From Clostridiales bacterium (lineage in GTDB: Bacteria; Bacillota; Clostridia; Oscillospirales; Oscillospiraceae), in NCBI GenBank assembly GCA_018374635.1, contig JAHAEW010000015.1, positions 1 to 46,586 of the forward strand: 46,586 bases of DNA. Reading direction: 5' to 3'. Within the stretch, counting starts at the first letter, position 1, and the number at the start of each line of letters is the position of its first letter. The notes beneath the pieces are model-generated. The model saw only the letters and a program-made list of their open reading frames with translations. It did no database searches and had not been told where the DNA came from. Shown here piece after piece: positions 7,278 through 15,376 of the stretch. A program made the translations under genes and the position numbers.

Positions 7278-9701
7278 TTATTTCGCGATCAGATTGACCA
7301 GCTTGTTGGGCACCAGGATGGTTTTGACGATCTGCCTGCCCTCCACAAACTTCTGCACCTTGGGATCGGCCAGGGCGGCGGCCACCACGGCCTCCTCCCC
7401 GCTGTCCAGGGGGACGGTGACGGTGCTGCGGAGCTTGCCGGAGACCTGCACGGCCATGGTGACCTCGCTGGCCACGGTCTTGCTCTCATCGTAGGTGGGC
7501 CAGCTCTGGGTGCAGGCCATGCCGCGCTCCTTGGCCAGGCCCAGGTTCTCCCACATCTCCTCCACCATGTGGGGGGCAAAGGGAGAAAGCATGAGCAGCA
7601 GGGCGCTCAGGTCGCCCTTGGAGCAGCCGTTCTGGTAGAAGTCGTTGACCAGCGCCATGAGGGCGGCAATGGCTGTGTTGAACTTCATGGCCTCGATGTC
7701 GGCGGAGACCTTCTTGATCGCCTTGTGGATGGCGCTCTCGTTTGCGCCGGAGTACTCCATGGAGCCGGCGCACTGCTCGGAGAGGTTCCACACCCGGTCC
7801 AGGAAGCGCTTGCAGCCCTTGACGGCATTGTCGCTCCAGGCGGCGGCCTTCTCAAAGTCGCCGATGAACATGATATACAGGCGCATGGTGTCGGCGCCGT
7901 ACTGGGCCACCACATCGTTGGGGTTGATGACATTGCCCCGGGACTTGGACATCTTCTCTCCACCCTCGCCCAGGATCATGCCGTGGCTGGTGCGCTTCTG
8001 ATAGGGCTCCTTGGTGGGCGCCACGCCGATGTCGTAGAGGAACTTGTGCCAGAAGCGGGAGTAGAGCAGATGCAGGGTGGTGTGCTCCATGCCGCCGTTG
8101 TACCAGTCCACGGGGGACCAGTATTTCAGGGCCTCGGGAGAGGCCAGAGCCTTGTCATTGTGGGGGTCCATATAGCGCAGGAAATACCAGGAGGAGCCGG
8201 CCCACTGGGGCATGGTGTCGGTCTCCCGCCGGGCGGGACCGCCGCAGCAGGGACAGGTGGTGCTGACCCAGTCGGTCATCTTGGAGAGGGGACTCTCGCC
8301 GTCATCGGTGGGCTCATAGCTCTCCACATCGGGCAGGAGCAGGGGGAGCTGGTCCTCAGGAACAGGCTGCCAGCCGCACTTCTCACAGTAGACCATGGGG
8401 ATGGGCTCGCCCCAGTAGCGCTGGCGGGAGAAGACCCAGTCGCGCAGCTTGAAGTTGACCTTGGCGCGGCCGATGCCCTTCTCCTCCAGCCACTTGGTGA
8501 TGACCGGGATGGCGTCCTTCACGGTCAGGCCGTTGAGGAACGCGGAGTTGACCAGGATGCCGGTCTCGTCCTTGGCGGTAAAGGCGGCCTCCTGCACGTC
8601 CTCGCCGCCCGAGACCACCTCAATGATCTCACAGCCGAACTTCTTGGCAAACTCCCAGTCGCGGTCGTCATGGGCGGGCACGGCCATAATAGCGCCGGTG
8701 CCGTAGGTGGAGAGGACGTAGTCCGAGATGAAAATGGGGATCTCCTTCCCGCTGACCGGGTTGACGCCCTTCACACCAGCCAGGCATACGCCGGTCTTTT
8801 CCTTGTTGAGCTCGGTGCGCTCCAGATCAGACTTGGAAGCCGCCGCCGCCTGGTAGTCCTTCACCTCAGCGGCGTTGGTGAGGGTGCCGCTCTCCAGCCA
8901 CTTCCTCACCAGGGCGTGCTCGGGGGAGAGGACCATGTACGTGGCGCCGAAGAGGGTGTCGGGACGGGTGGTAAAGACCACGATCTCCTCCCCGGTGGTG
9001 GCCTTGAAGGCGACCTCCGCGCCGGTGGAACGGCCAATCCAGTTCTTCTGCTGGGTCTTGACCCGCTCGATGAAATCCAGCCCGTCCAGGTCGTCAATGA
9101 GGCGCTGGGCGTACTCGGTGATCTTGAGCATCCACTGGCTCTTCTCCTTGCGGATGACGGGAGAGCCGCAGCGCTCACACACGCCCTCCACCACTTCCTC
9201 GTTGGCCAGGACGCACTTGCAGGAGGTACACCAGTTCACGGGCATGGTGGTCTTGTAGGCCAGGCCCTTCTTCCACAGCTGGAGGAAGATCCACTGGGTC
9301 CACTTGTAGTAGCTGGGGTCGGTGGTGTTGACCTCCCGGTCCCAGTCGAAGGAGTAGCCCAGCATCTGGAGCTGCCTGCGGAAATTCTCGATGTTGTCGT
9401 GGGTCACCTTGGCCGGGTGGATGTGGTTCTTGATGGCATAGTTCTCCGTGGGCAGGCCGAAGGCGTCGTATCCCATAGGGAAGAGGACGTTATAGCCGTC
9501 CATGCGCCGCTTGCGGGCCACCACGTCCATGGCGGTGTAGGGGCGGGCATGGCCCACGTGCAGGCCCTGTCCGGAGGGATAGGGGAACTCCACCAGGGCA
9601 TAGAACTTGGGCTTGTCGCTGTGGTCGGGCGTCTTGTAAACGCCGGCCTCCTGCCACTTCTTCTGCCACTTGGGCTCAATGGATGCGAAATCGTACTTCA
9701 A
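7278..9701 (-). CDS. leuS: Leucyl-tRNA synthetase
   Basis: Class Ia synthetase that charges tRNA-Leu. From the chosen start it has 807 residues, usual for bacterial LeuRS. The HIGH box is HVGH within GLHVGHARPYTAMD and the KMSKS box is KMSKSRGN. Between them lies the CP1 editing domain, with the threonine-rich segment VVFTTRPDTLFGATYM and GTGAIMAVPAHDDRDWEFA. Cysteine pairs CTSC / CERC and CEKC / CPCC suggest zinc-binding insertions. The TTG at 9701 was preferred because AGGAAAG lies 10 nt upstream; the in-frame GTG at 9710 would have the Shine-Dalgarno almost touching it. It has its own promoter. No T-box leader was found, which is worth noting because many Bacillota synthetase genes have one. 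Confidence 0.97.
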   Translation of the reverse strand: MKYDFASIEPKWQKKWQEAGVYKTPDHSDKPKFYALVEFPYPSGQGLHVGHARPYTAMDVVARKRRMDGYNVLFPMGYDAFGLPTENYAIKNHIHPAKVTHDNIENFRRQLQMLGYSFDWDREVNTTDPSYYKWTQWIFLQLWKKGLAYKTTMPVNWCTSCKCVLANEEVVEGVCERCGSPVIRKEKSQWMLKITEYAQRLIDDLDGLDFIERVKTQQKNWIGRSTGAEVAFKATTGEEIVVFTTRPDTLFGATYMVLSPEHALVRKWLESGTLTNAAEVKDYQAAAASKSDLERTELNKEKTGVCLAGVKGVNPVSGKEIPIFISDYVLSTYGTGAIMAVPAHDDRDWEFAKKFGCEIIEVVSGGEDVQEAAFTAKDETGILVNSAFLNGLTVKDAIPVITKWLEEKGIGRAKVNFKLRDWVFSRQRYWGEPIPMVYCEKCGWQPVPEDQLPLLLPDVESYEPTDDGESPLSKMTDWVSTTCPCCGGPARRETDTMPQWAGSSWYFLRYMDPHNDKALASPEALKYWSPVDWYNGGMEHTTLHLLYSRFWHKFLYDIGVAPTKEPYQKRTSHGMILGEGGEKMSKSRGNVINPNDVVAQYGADTMRLYIMFIGDFEKAAAWSDNAVKGCKRFLDRVWNLSEQCAGSMEYSGANESAIHKAIKKVSADIEAMKFNTAIAALMALVNDFYQNGCSKGDLSALLLMLSPFAPHMVEEMWENLGLAKERGMACTQSWPTYDESKTVASEVTMAVQVSGKLRSTVTVPLDSGEEAVVAAALADPKVQKFVEGRQIVKTILVPNKLVNLIAK

Positions 9702-9780
9702 CGCTATCACGCTTTCCTAGAAAATATCGGTTCCGGCCCCGGCTCACGCCTTGGGACCGGCTTTTTACGGAATCTGCTTC

Positions 9781-9809
9781 ATTATACCGAAAAAGTACCG
9801 GGATTGCAA
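9781..9809 (-). promoter_or_regulatory. Promoter of leuS
   Basis: On the minus strand: TTGCAA, 17-nt spacer, TATAAT. It gives a leader of roughly 70 nt with a GC-rich imperfect hairpin (CCGGTCCC ... GGGGCCGG) but no T-box signature. Confidence 0.75.
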
Positions 9810-9959
9810 GCGTCTGGGCAGAAATCACGCCGGAAGCTCCGTGAGCCAGTGTCCCGGGCAAGCGGAATGGTCCGTCGGTCGATGTGTGCGGTTTCCAACA
9901 GGGAGGCCGTCTGCCTCATCTAACACGGTCTATCGTGTGAAAAGGTTACCGCGCCTTCC

Positions 9960-9993
9960 AAAAAAATTTCCCGGTCCGACCGGACCGGGAAAT
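9960..9993 (-). terminator. Intrinsic terminator after the AI-2E family transporter gene
   Basis: On the minus strand a 12-bp perfect stem (ATTTCCCGGTCC / GGACCGGGAAAT) with a 4-nt loop runs into seven T residues, 7 nt beyond the stop codon at 10001. Confidence 0.9.
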
Positions 9994-10000
9994 GCGTATA

Positions 10001-11134
10001 TCACAGATCATGTCGTTCGGAGAGGCGCTTGCGCACATCCTTTTTCAGCAGCGTGTAGAGCACAGAGGCCACGGGAACGCTGAGGAGCACGCCCGGCAGG
10101 CCGAAGAGGCCTCCGCCCACCGTGACTGCCGTCAGCACCCAGATGCCGGGCAGGCCGATGGAGGTGCCCACCACCCGGGGGTAGATGACGTTGCCCTCGA
10201 TCTGCTGGAGGACGGCCAGAAAGATCAGGAAAATAAGGGCCTTGAGGGGAGAGACCATCACCAGCAGAAAGGCGGCCAGGATGGCCCCGATATAGGCGCC
10301 CGCCACCGGAATAAGGGCGGAGACGCCGATGGTGACGCCTACCAGCGGGGCATAATCGGCCTGGATGAAGAGCATTCCCCCGGCGCACAGGCCGCCCAGG
10401 ATGCAGGCCTCAATGAGCTGACCGGTGACAAAATTCGTGAAGGTATCCGCTGTCAGATGGACCACATCCAGCACCACTGCCGACGTGCGGGGCCGGGTGT
10501 AGGCCTGGAGCAGCCGCCGGCACTGGGGCAGCAACTTCTCCCGGCCGCCCAGCATATAGATGGAAAAAATGATGGAGAGCACGCCGGTCACCGCCATGGA
10601 GATCAGGCTGCTGGTCAGAGAGACCACCCCAAGCAGGGTGCTGCTCAAACCCTGGGCCAGCTTATCCAGGATCTCGCGCAGGTATGTGGTGAGCTCTGGA
10701 ATGTTGGGTAAGCTCTGTGCCATATTCTCCAGATGCAGATATTGGAAGAGCTCTCCACTCATCTTTTGCAGGTTGTAGAGGTAGCCGCTCAGATTTGTGG
10801 CAAAGATCTGGATACTCTCCACCACCTTGGGCGTGATAAAGGACGTGATGACGGTCACCACCGCGATCAGCAGCACGTAGGAGGAGGCCACCGCCAGGGG
10901 GCGGCTGAGTCTGTCGGCTCTGGTACGGCCCAGCCCCCGGTGATAGAGCCGGTAGAGGGCCTGACAGGGGCGGTTGAGGACAAAGGCCAGCGCAAATCCG
11001 ATGTAGACCGGCTTGAGCAGCCCCAGCAGGTAGGAAAACAGCCTTATCAGCTCATCAAATTTGATGACTACCAGCACCAGCAAAACGGTATAGGTGATGA
11101 TGAGAAGAATACTCCGAAGTAATTTTTTATCCAT
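10001..11134 (-). CDS. AI-2E family transporter (PerM/YtvI-like permease)
   Basis: 377 residues. The N-terminus has two to three membrane helices (LLRSILLIITYTVLLVLVVI and the LFSYLLGLLKPVYIGFALAF region). A central hydrophilic segment follows, then a C-terminal block of several helices with the family pattern GVTIGVSALIPVAGAYIGAI and GLPGIWVLTAVTVGGGLFGL. Members export or pass varied small molecules or ions, so the autoinducer-2 name should not be taken as function. AAAGGAG stands 5 nt before the chosen ATG; upstream in-frame starts lack a site. It is a single-gene unit with its own promoter (11220-11248) and terminator, divergent from the Fe-S scaffold gene. Confidence 0.88.
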   Translation of the reverse strand: MDKKLLRSILLIITYTVLLVLVVIKFDELIRLFSYLLGLLKPVYIGFALAFVLNRPCQALYRLYHRGLGRTRADRLSRPLAVASSYVLLIAVVTVITSFITPKVVESIQIFATNLSGYLYNLQKMSGELFQYLHLENMAQSLPNIPELTTYLREILDKLAQGLSSTLLGVVSLTSSLISMAVTGVLSIIFSIYMLGGREKLLPQCRRLLQAYTRPRTSAVVLDVVHLTADTFTNFVTGQLIEACILGGLCAGGMLFIQADYAPLVGVTIGVSALIPVAGAYIGAILAAFLLVMVSPLKALIFLIFLAVLQQIEGNVIYPRVVGTSIGLPGIWVLTAVTVGGGLFGLPGVLLSVPVASVLYTLLKKDVRKRLSERHDL

Positions 11135-11219
11135 AGTTTCTCCTTTCCCGCGCCTCCAGACAGCAGGCGCGGGGGTTCCATGCAGCTCTTCTCTTTGCAG
11201 AATATGCCGCTTTTTGTCC

Positions 11220-11248
11220 ACTATACCATTCCCTGGTCTGTTCGTCAA
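11220..11248 (-). promoter_or_regulatory. Promoter of the AI-2E family transporter gene
   Basis: On the minus strand: TTGACG, 17-nt spacer, TATAGT. Its -35 box lies only 15 nt from the -35 box of the divergent promoter at 11264-11292. Confidence 0.78.
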
Positions 11249-11263
11249 TGAAAAGACCCTGTC

Positions 11264-11292
11264 TTGACTTTTCCCACCCCGCTTCTTATAAT
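11264..11292 (+). promoter_or_regulatory. Promoter of the IscU/NifU-like scaffold gene
   Basis: TTGACT, 17-nt spacer, TATAAT on the plus strand, with an AT-rich stretch downstream and a leader of about 55 nt. It is back to back with the promoter at 11220-11248. Confidence 0.78.
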
Positions 11293-11352
11293 TCATATTA
11301 GGACTTTGTAAACCATTTGGTGCGCCTGCGTGTGCCCGGAAAGGACCCTGCT

Positions 11353-11790
11353 ATGTATACCGATCAGGTCATGGACCATTTTTATCATCCCCGCAATTTG
11401 GGCGCCATTGAGCAGGCCGACGCCGTCGGCGTGGCCGGAAACCCAAAGTGCGGCGACATCATGCAGATCACCCTGCGGGTAGAGGATGATGTCATTACCG
11501 ACGCCAAGTTCAAGGTCTTTGGCTGCGGCGCCGCCGTGGCCACCAGCTCCATGGCCACGGAACTCATCAAGGGCCGCACAGTGGAGCAGGCCTTCACCCT
11601 GACCAACGACCAGGTGGCCCAGGCTCTGGGCGGGCTTCCTTTGCACAAAATGCACTGTTCCGTCCTGGCCGAGCAGGCCATCAAGGCCGCCATCGGAGAC
11701 TACTACGTCCGGCAGGGCATCCTCTCCCCGGAGGAGGTCCAGGTCTATGACGCCCCCCATGAGGAGGATACCCCGGATGGGGAGGTCTGA
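11353..11790 (+). CDS. Iron-sulfur cluster assembly scaffold protein (IscU/NifU N-terminal type)
   Basis: 145 residues from the chosen ATG (GGAAAGGA upstream). The three conserved cluster-ligand cysteines are present: Cys33 in NPKCGD, Cys58 in FGCGAA and Cys102 in KMHCSV. The Asp35 that is typical of IscU/NifU scaffolds is also present. The start MYTDQVMDHFYHPRNLG is the family N-terminus. It should assemble a transient [2Fe-2S] cluster supplied by a cysteine desulfurase and pass it to apoproteins. No desulfurase gene is adjacent within the window. The C-terminal tail (DAPHEEDTPDGEV) is acidic and has no family meaning I know of. It is one of four plus-strand genes and ends at a terminator shared with rsfS. 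Confidence 0.92.
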   Translation: MYTDQVMDHFYHPRNLGAIEQADAVGVAGNPKCGDIMQITLRVEDDVITDAKFKVFGCGAAVATSSMATELIKGRTVEQAFTLTNDQVAQALGGLPLHKMHCSVLAEQAIKAAIGDYYVRQGILSPEEVQVYDAPHEEDTPDGEV

Positions 11791-11804
11791 GTTCTTCCGG
11801 ATAC

Positions 11805-11844
11805 AGAAAAAGCCCTGTCTCCAGTGTGAGACAGGGCTTTTTCT
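11805..11844. terminator. Bidirectional terminator between convergent iscU-like and rsfS genes
   Basis: A 16-bp perfect inverted repeat (AGAAAAAGCCCTGTCT and its complement) with an 8-nt loop. The AT ends give a T-run on both strands. It touches the rsfS stop codon. Confidence 0.92.
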
Positions 11845-12206
11845 CAGCTGTTGGGCAGCACGATGTCAGTGATATCCACCTCGGTGGCATCGGACCAGAG
11901 CCGCTCCAAATCGTAAAATTTCCGGGACTCCTCCATAAACACATGGATCACCACGGAGGAGAAGTCCAGCAGGATCCAGCCGCCGTCCCGGTGGCCTTCC
12001 ACATGGTGGGGCATCTCCCCCTGATCCTTGAGCATCTTCTCACAGGTGTCGGCCAGGGCCTTGACCTGTGTGGTGGAAGTAGCGGTGCAGAGGACAAAAT
12101 AGTCGGCCAGAGTGGTCAGGTGTCCGGTCTCCAGGACCTTGATATCCCGGCCCTTTTTGCTGTCCAGGGCCTTGACCGCGGACAATGCCAGTTCTTTTGG
12201 CGTCAT
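11844..12206 (-). CDS. rsfS: Ribosome silencing factor RsfS
   Basis: 120 residues of the RsfS/YbeB/Iojap family, which binds uL14 on the 50S subunit and blocks subunit joining under nutrient limitation. Characteristic segments are ADYFVLCTATSTTQVKALAD, HVEGHRDGGWILLDF and VVIHVFMEESRKFYDLERLW. AAGGAG lies 8 nt before the ATG. It is the last gene of the long minus-strand block. Its position after nadD-yqeK, with an LCP gene between, follows the nadD-yqeK-rsfS order known in Bacillota. Confidence 0.97.
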   Translation of the reverse strand: MTPKELALSAVKALDSKKGRDIKVLETGHLTTLADYFVLCTATSTTQVKALADTCEKMLKDQGEMPHHVEGHRDGGWILLDFSSVVIHVFMEESRKFYDLERLWSDATEVDITDIVLPNS

Positions 12207-12236
12207 AGACGATTCTCCTTTTTTCTCTTTTGTGGA

Positions 12237-13775
12237 TTAACTGACCGCCTCGGGCGGGAGCACGACCTCCCCGCCGCCGTCCGTGGGCGGAGCGGTGGGG
12301 GCGGCTGTGGGGGCGGCCGTCGGCGCCGGGGTGGGGGTGGGCGTCTCAGCCGGGGCGCTGGGCGCCGGGGACGCGCTCTCCACCGGCTGGGAGGGCTGCG
12401 TGCTCTCGGCGGGCGTCTCGCTGGGCGTGGGTTCCGGGGTAGCCGTTACCTCGGGCTTTGGCGTTGCAGAGGGCGCGGGCGTGCTGGAAGGCTTCGACGT
12501 ACTGCCCCCGCTCTGACTGCCGGAGGAGCTTCCGCTGCCGGAGCTGTTGGCCTTGGTGTCCTCCACCCGTCCGGTGGTGGAGTGAAGCCGTCCGTTCTCA
12601 TCCACGCTCATGATGTCCAGCTCGCTGGAGTCCAGATCTTCTTTATAGGGATTGAAGCACTCGTTGACCAGATCCACCAGCTCATCCTCAATGGGGGTCA
12701 CGTAGGACTGGTAGTTGTGGTAGCTGCGGCTCCACACCATATGACCCCCATTAGGCATGGTGCAGAAGTTCACATTCTCCATCTGCAAGCCGCCGAAAAT
12801 GGCCTGCTGGGCAAACCAAGCCAGGTTGTTGACCGTGAGGTCGGTGGTCACATTCTTGGTAAAGACCTTGGCCAGCTCATTGATCCGGGTCACGTTCTGG
12901 ATCTGAAGGCACTGCTCCACCACGGCGGTGAGGAAGGCCTGCTGGGTCTCGATCCGGCCCAGGTCTCCATTGGGGTAGCCCTTCATCCTGCCGTTGACCA
13001 TATTGTCATGCCGGTAACGCACCACGCCCATGGCCTGCTCACCGTTGAGCTTCTGGTAGCCCTTGTTGATATGGATGTGCAGATCCTGGGTGGGATCATC
13101 GTAGTTCATGTCGATGGGCACGTCGAAATAAACGCCGCCCAGTGCGTCCACCAGCTCGCCCACGGCCTCCCACTCCACGATGACCTCATAGTCGGGAACA
13201 AAGCCCACCAGCTGGCTGATCTCTTTGTACAGGGACTCGATGCCCTCATCCCCGCCGCCGTAAAAATTATAGACCGAATTGATCCTCTTGATATCCCAGG
13301 GCACATTCACCATGGTATCCCGGGGGATGCTCATGACATTGAGCTTCTGATTGGGCACATCGTAAGCCGCCAGCATGAGGGTATCGGTGTTGCCGCCGCC
13401 GCCGGTATCCCGGCCGATCACCAGGAAGGTAAAGAAATCCTCCTTCCGGTCGGCGGAGGTACGTCCGGGCCGGTCGGTGGCCAGCAGCTCCCCGCTCTCC
13501 TGCGGCATAGATACCTTGGGTTCTGTGGGGAGCGTGGGCTTTTGAATAAAGAAGTGCAGAAAGAGGAAGGCCGCCAGCAGCACCGCGGCCAGCACCGCGG
13601 CCACGATCAGAAGGACCCGGAGGACCTTCTCCTGCGTTCTGAGCTGCTTCCATGGCTTTTTCGGCCCTTTGGACCGGTTTTTCCGGGGCTTGCCCGGCTC
13701 TTTCCTATTGGGACTGGAGGCAGTATGCTGCAGCCGCGCGCCGCCCCGCCGGTGTTCTCTCTTATCTGTTTCCAT
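12237..13775 (-). CDS. LytR-CpsA-Psr (LCP) family wall-polymer ligase
   Basis: 512 residues from the ATG at 13775. The order is a short basic cytoplasmic head, one membrane helix (VLLIVAAVLAAVLLAAFLFL) and then an extracellular LCP domain. The LCP domain carries FFTFLVIGRDTGGGGNTDTL, MSIPRDTMVNV and VVRYRHDNMVNGRMKGYPNG with the conserved Arg and Asp residues that hold the polyprenyl-phosphate substrate. LCP enzymes transfer teichoic acid or capsule-type polymers from lipid carriers to peptidoglycan. The last 130 or so residues are a low-complexity Ser/Pro/Thr/Ala-rich tail. A TTG at 13808, overlapping the previous gene and with GGAGG 11 nt upstream, is an alternative start. It sits between nadD-yqeK and rsfS. 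Confidence 0.9.
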   Translation of the reverse strand: METDKREHRRGGARLQHTASSPNRKEPGKPRKNRSKGPKKPWKQLRTQEKVLRVLLIVAAVLAAVLLAAFLFLHFFIQKPTLPTEPKVSMPQESGELLATDRPGRTSADRKEDFFTFLVIGRDTGGGGNTDTLMLAAYDVPNQKLNVMSIPRDTMVNVPWDIKRINSVYNFYGGGDEGIESLYKEISQLVGFVPDYEVIVEWEAVGELVDALGGVYFDVPIDMNYDDPTQDLHIHINKGYQKLNGEQAMGVVRYRHDNMVNGRMKGYPNGDLGRIETQQAFLTAVVEQCLQIQNVTRINELAKVFTKNVTTDLTVNNLAWFAQQAIFGGLQMENVNFCTMPNGGHMVWSRSYHNYQSYVTPIEDELVDLVNECFNPYKEDLDSSELDIMSVDENGRLHSTTGRVEDTKANSSGSGSSSGSQSGGSTSKPSSTPAPSATPKPEVTATPEPTPSETPAESTQPSQPVESASPAPSAPAETPTPTPAPTAAPTAAPTAPPTDGGGEVVLPPEAVS

Positions 13776-13780
13776 TCCGT

Positions 13781-14983
13781 CTAGTCTCGCTTTCTGTTCC
13801 GCAACCAATCGTAGGCCTCCCGGGTACGGAAGTGGACGGGCTGTCCCCGCTCCCCCATATCCTGGATGCTCATTTCACACCCCAGGAGCACTGCGGCGTC
13901 CAGGTCGCTGTAAGCCAGCTCCCGCAGCCGCTCCACTCCCTCAAAATCCCGGTTCGGCTCCATATAGTCGGCCACATAGAGGATCTTCTCCAGCAGAGTC
14001 ATATTCCCCTTACCGGTGGTATGCCAGTAGATGGCGTCATACACCTCCTGCGGCATGCCGAAGACCTCCCGGGCGATGGCCGCGCCGGTCTTGGCATGGA
14101 GCAGCTTGACCGCGCGCCGCTCCAATTCGTCCAAAACGATACCATATTTCGCGCATAAATGCAACTGCTCGTCCAACTCCAAATATTTCGTGCAGTCATG
14201 GAGGATGCCCGCTTTACGGGCCAGCTGCGCATCCGCCCCCCAGTGGAGGGCCAGGCGCACCGCCTCCTCCTCCGTTCCGCGGATGTGCCGGATCCGTTTG
14301 GCGCGCACCATGGAGTAGGAACAGGCCCGCAGCTGCCCGTCCGTGAGCTTGGTCAGATCCGCGTGGGTGCCGTACAGCCCATGCATCAGGATATAGCCGT
14401 ACACGGCGGGACACAGATAGGTCCCCCCCTCTCCCCGGGCCAGCATGCCCCGCAGCTCGGTGGAGGAGACCTCCACGATCTCGGGCAACTGCACGGTGCA
14501 CACCCGCGCGCCGTAGGTGTCGTGGAGATACTTGCTCTGGATCTCCAGCATCTCCCCGCAGTCGGACTGGGTGCGGGCAAAGGCCGCCACCCCCGCGTAG
14601 CGCAGGATGACCTCCGGCTCGTGCCAGTTCTGGAGGGTGAGGAACATATCGGTCCCCATGAGGAACCACAGCTCATCCTCCGGATAGCGCTCGTGGAGCG
14701 CCCGGATGGTGTCGGAGGAATAGCTCTTCCCCGTCCGGTGGAGCTCCAGATCGTCCACCTCCACCTGTCCGGGGCGCAGGAGATTGTCCGCCATCAATTC
14801 GGTCATGGCAAGGCGTTCCGCCGCAGGGGGCGTCCCCTCCGGCAGCGTCTTATGGGGCGGGAGGGCCGCCGGGACAAAGAGCAGCTTGTCCAGGCCCAGG
14901 GCGTCCATGGCGAAGCGGGCCGCTGCCATATGGCCCAGATGTGGCGGATTGAAGGTTCCTCCGTAAATACCGATTTTCATCAT
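13781..14983 (-). CDS. nadD: Nicotinate-nucleotide adenylyltransferase fused to YqeK-type HD hydrolase
   Basis: 400 residues carrying two enzymes in one chain. Residues 1 to about 200 are NadD (GIYGGTFNPPHLGHMAAARF with the nucleotidyltransferase HxGH, FVPAALPPHK, and the ISSTxxR-like VSSTELRGML). NadD makes deamido-NAD from nicotinate mononucleotide and ATP. Residues from about 205 are YqeK, an HD-domain protein known elsewhere to cleave Ap4A symmetrically. Its metal residues are visible as His in YSMVRAKRIRHIRG, HD in AGILHDCTKY, His in KLLHAKTGA and Asp in YVADYMEPNR. In B. subtilis the two are separate neighbouring genes. There is no stop or frameshift between them, so the fusion is real. 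AAAGGGTG precedes the tandem ATG start. Confidence 0.94.
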   Translation of the reverse strand: MMKIGIYGGTFNPPHLGHMAAARFAMDALGLDKLLFVPAALPPHKTLPEGTPPAAERLAMTELMADNLLRPGQVEVDDLELHRTGKSYSSDTIRALHERYPEDELWFLMGTDMFLTLQNWHEPEVILRYAGVAAFARTQSDCGEMLEIQSKYLHDTYGARVCTVQLPEIVEVSSTELRGMLARGEGGTYLCPAVYGYILMHGLYGTHADLTKLTDGQLRACSYSMVRAKRIRHIRGTEEEAVRLALHWGADAQLARKAGILHDCTKYLELDEQLHLCAKYGIVLDELERRAVKLLHAKTGAAIAREVFGMPQEVYDAIYWHTTGKGNMTLLEKILYVADYMEPNRDFEGVERLRELAYSDLDAAVLLGCEMSIQDMGERGQPVHFRTREAYDWLRNRKRD

Positions 14984-15021
14984 ACCGCACCCTTTCCGCG
15001 CCGGGATTCCGGCCTAATTGT

Positions 15022-15345
15022 TTATCCCCGCTTTTTGGTGTCCTTCACCAGCACGATGGGGTTTTTCAGATCCTTGCGGTGGCTCTTCCGGTAGAGGACA
15101 AATTTGGTACCGATGACCTGTACCACCTCGGCCCGGGCCTTGACGGCCAGCTCCTCAGCGGCCTCCCTGGGGGAGAGCATGGAGTTCTCCAGCACCCGGC
15201 CCTTTATGAGCTCCCGGGCCTCCAGGGCGTCGTTGACCTGCTTGAGCAGGTTCTCCCCGATGCCGTCCTTGCCCACCTGTACGATGGTGTCGATGCTGTT
15301 GGCCAGGCCCCGAAGCTGGGCCCGCTGCTTGCTTGTCAGATCCAA
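15022..15345 (-). CDS. yhbY: YhbY family RNA-binding protein (CRM domain)
   Basis: 107 residues forming one CRM domain: LTSKQRAQLRGLAN, then the KDGIGENLLKQVNDALEARE helix, and VVQVIGTKFVLYRKS with the GxxxxLYR motif. Members associate with pre-50S particles. The start is taken as TTG at 15345 because AAAGGAG lies 8 nt upstream and the protein then begins exactly where family members begin. A longer in-frame start adds a basic peptide with no family counterpart and overlaps rdgB. It lies between rdgB and nadD-yqeK, as in many Bacillota. The C-terminal KNPIVLVKDTKKRG is slightly longer than usual. Confidence 0.92.
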   Translation of the reverse strand: MDLTSKQRAQLRGLANSIDTIVQVGKDGIGENLLKQVNDALEARELIKGRVLENSMLSPREAAEELAVKARAEVVQVIGTKFVLYRKSHRKDLKNPIVLVKDTKKRG

Positions 15346-15376
15346 TGTTCTATCTCCTTTGTATTTGATTTGTTGT

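Noticed and set aside
9702..9960. T-box leader for leuS
   Set aside because: The GGTTACCGCG at 9944-9953 is on the plus strand, the wrong orientation, and lacks the specifier and antiterminator structure. The minus-strand leader after the promoter is too short.
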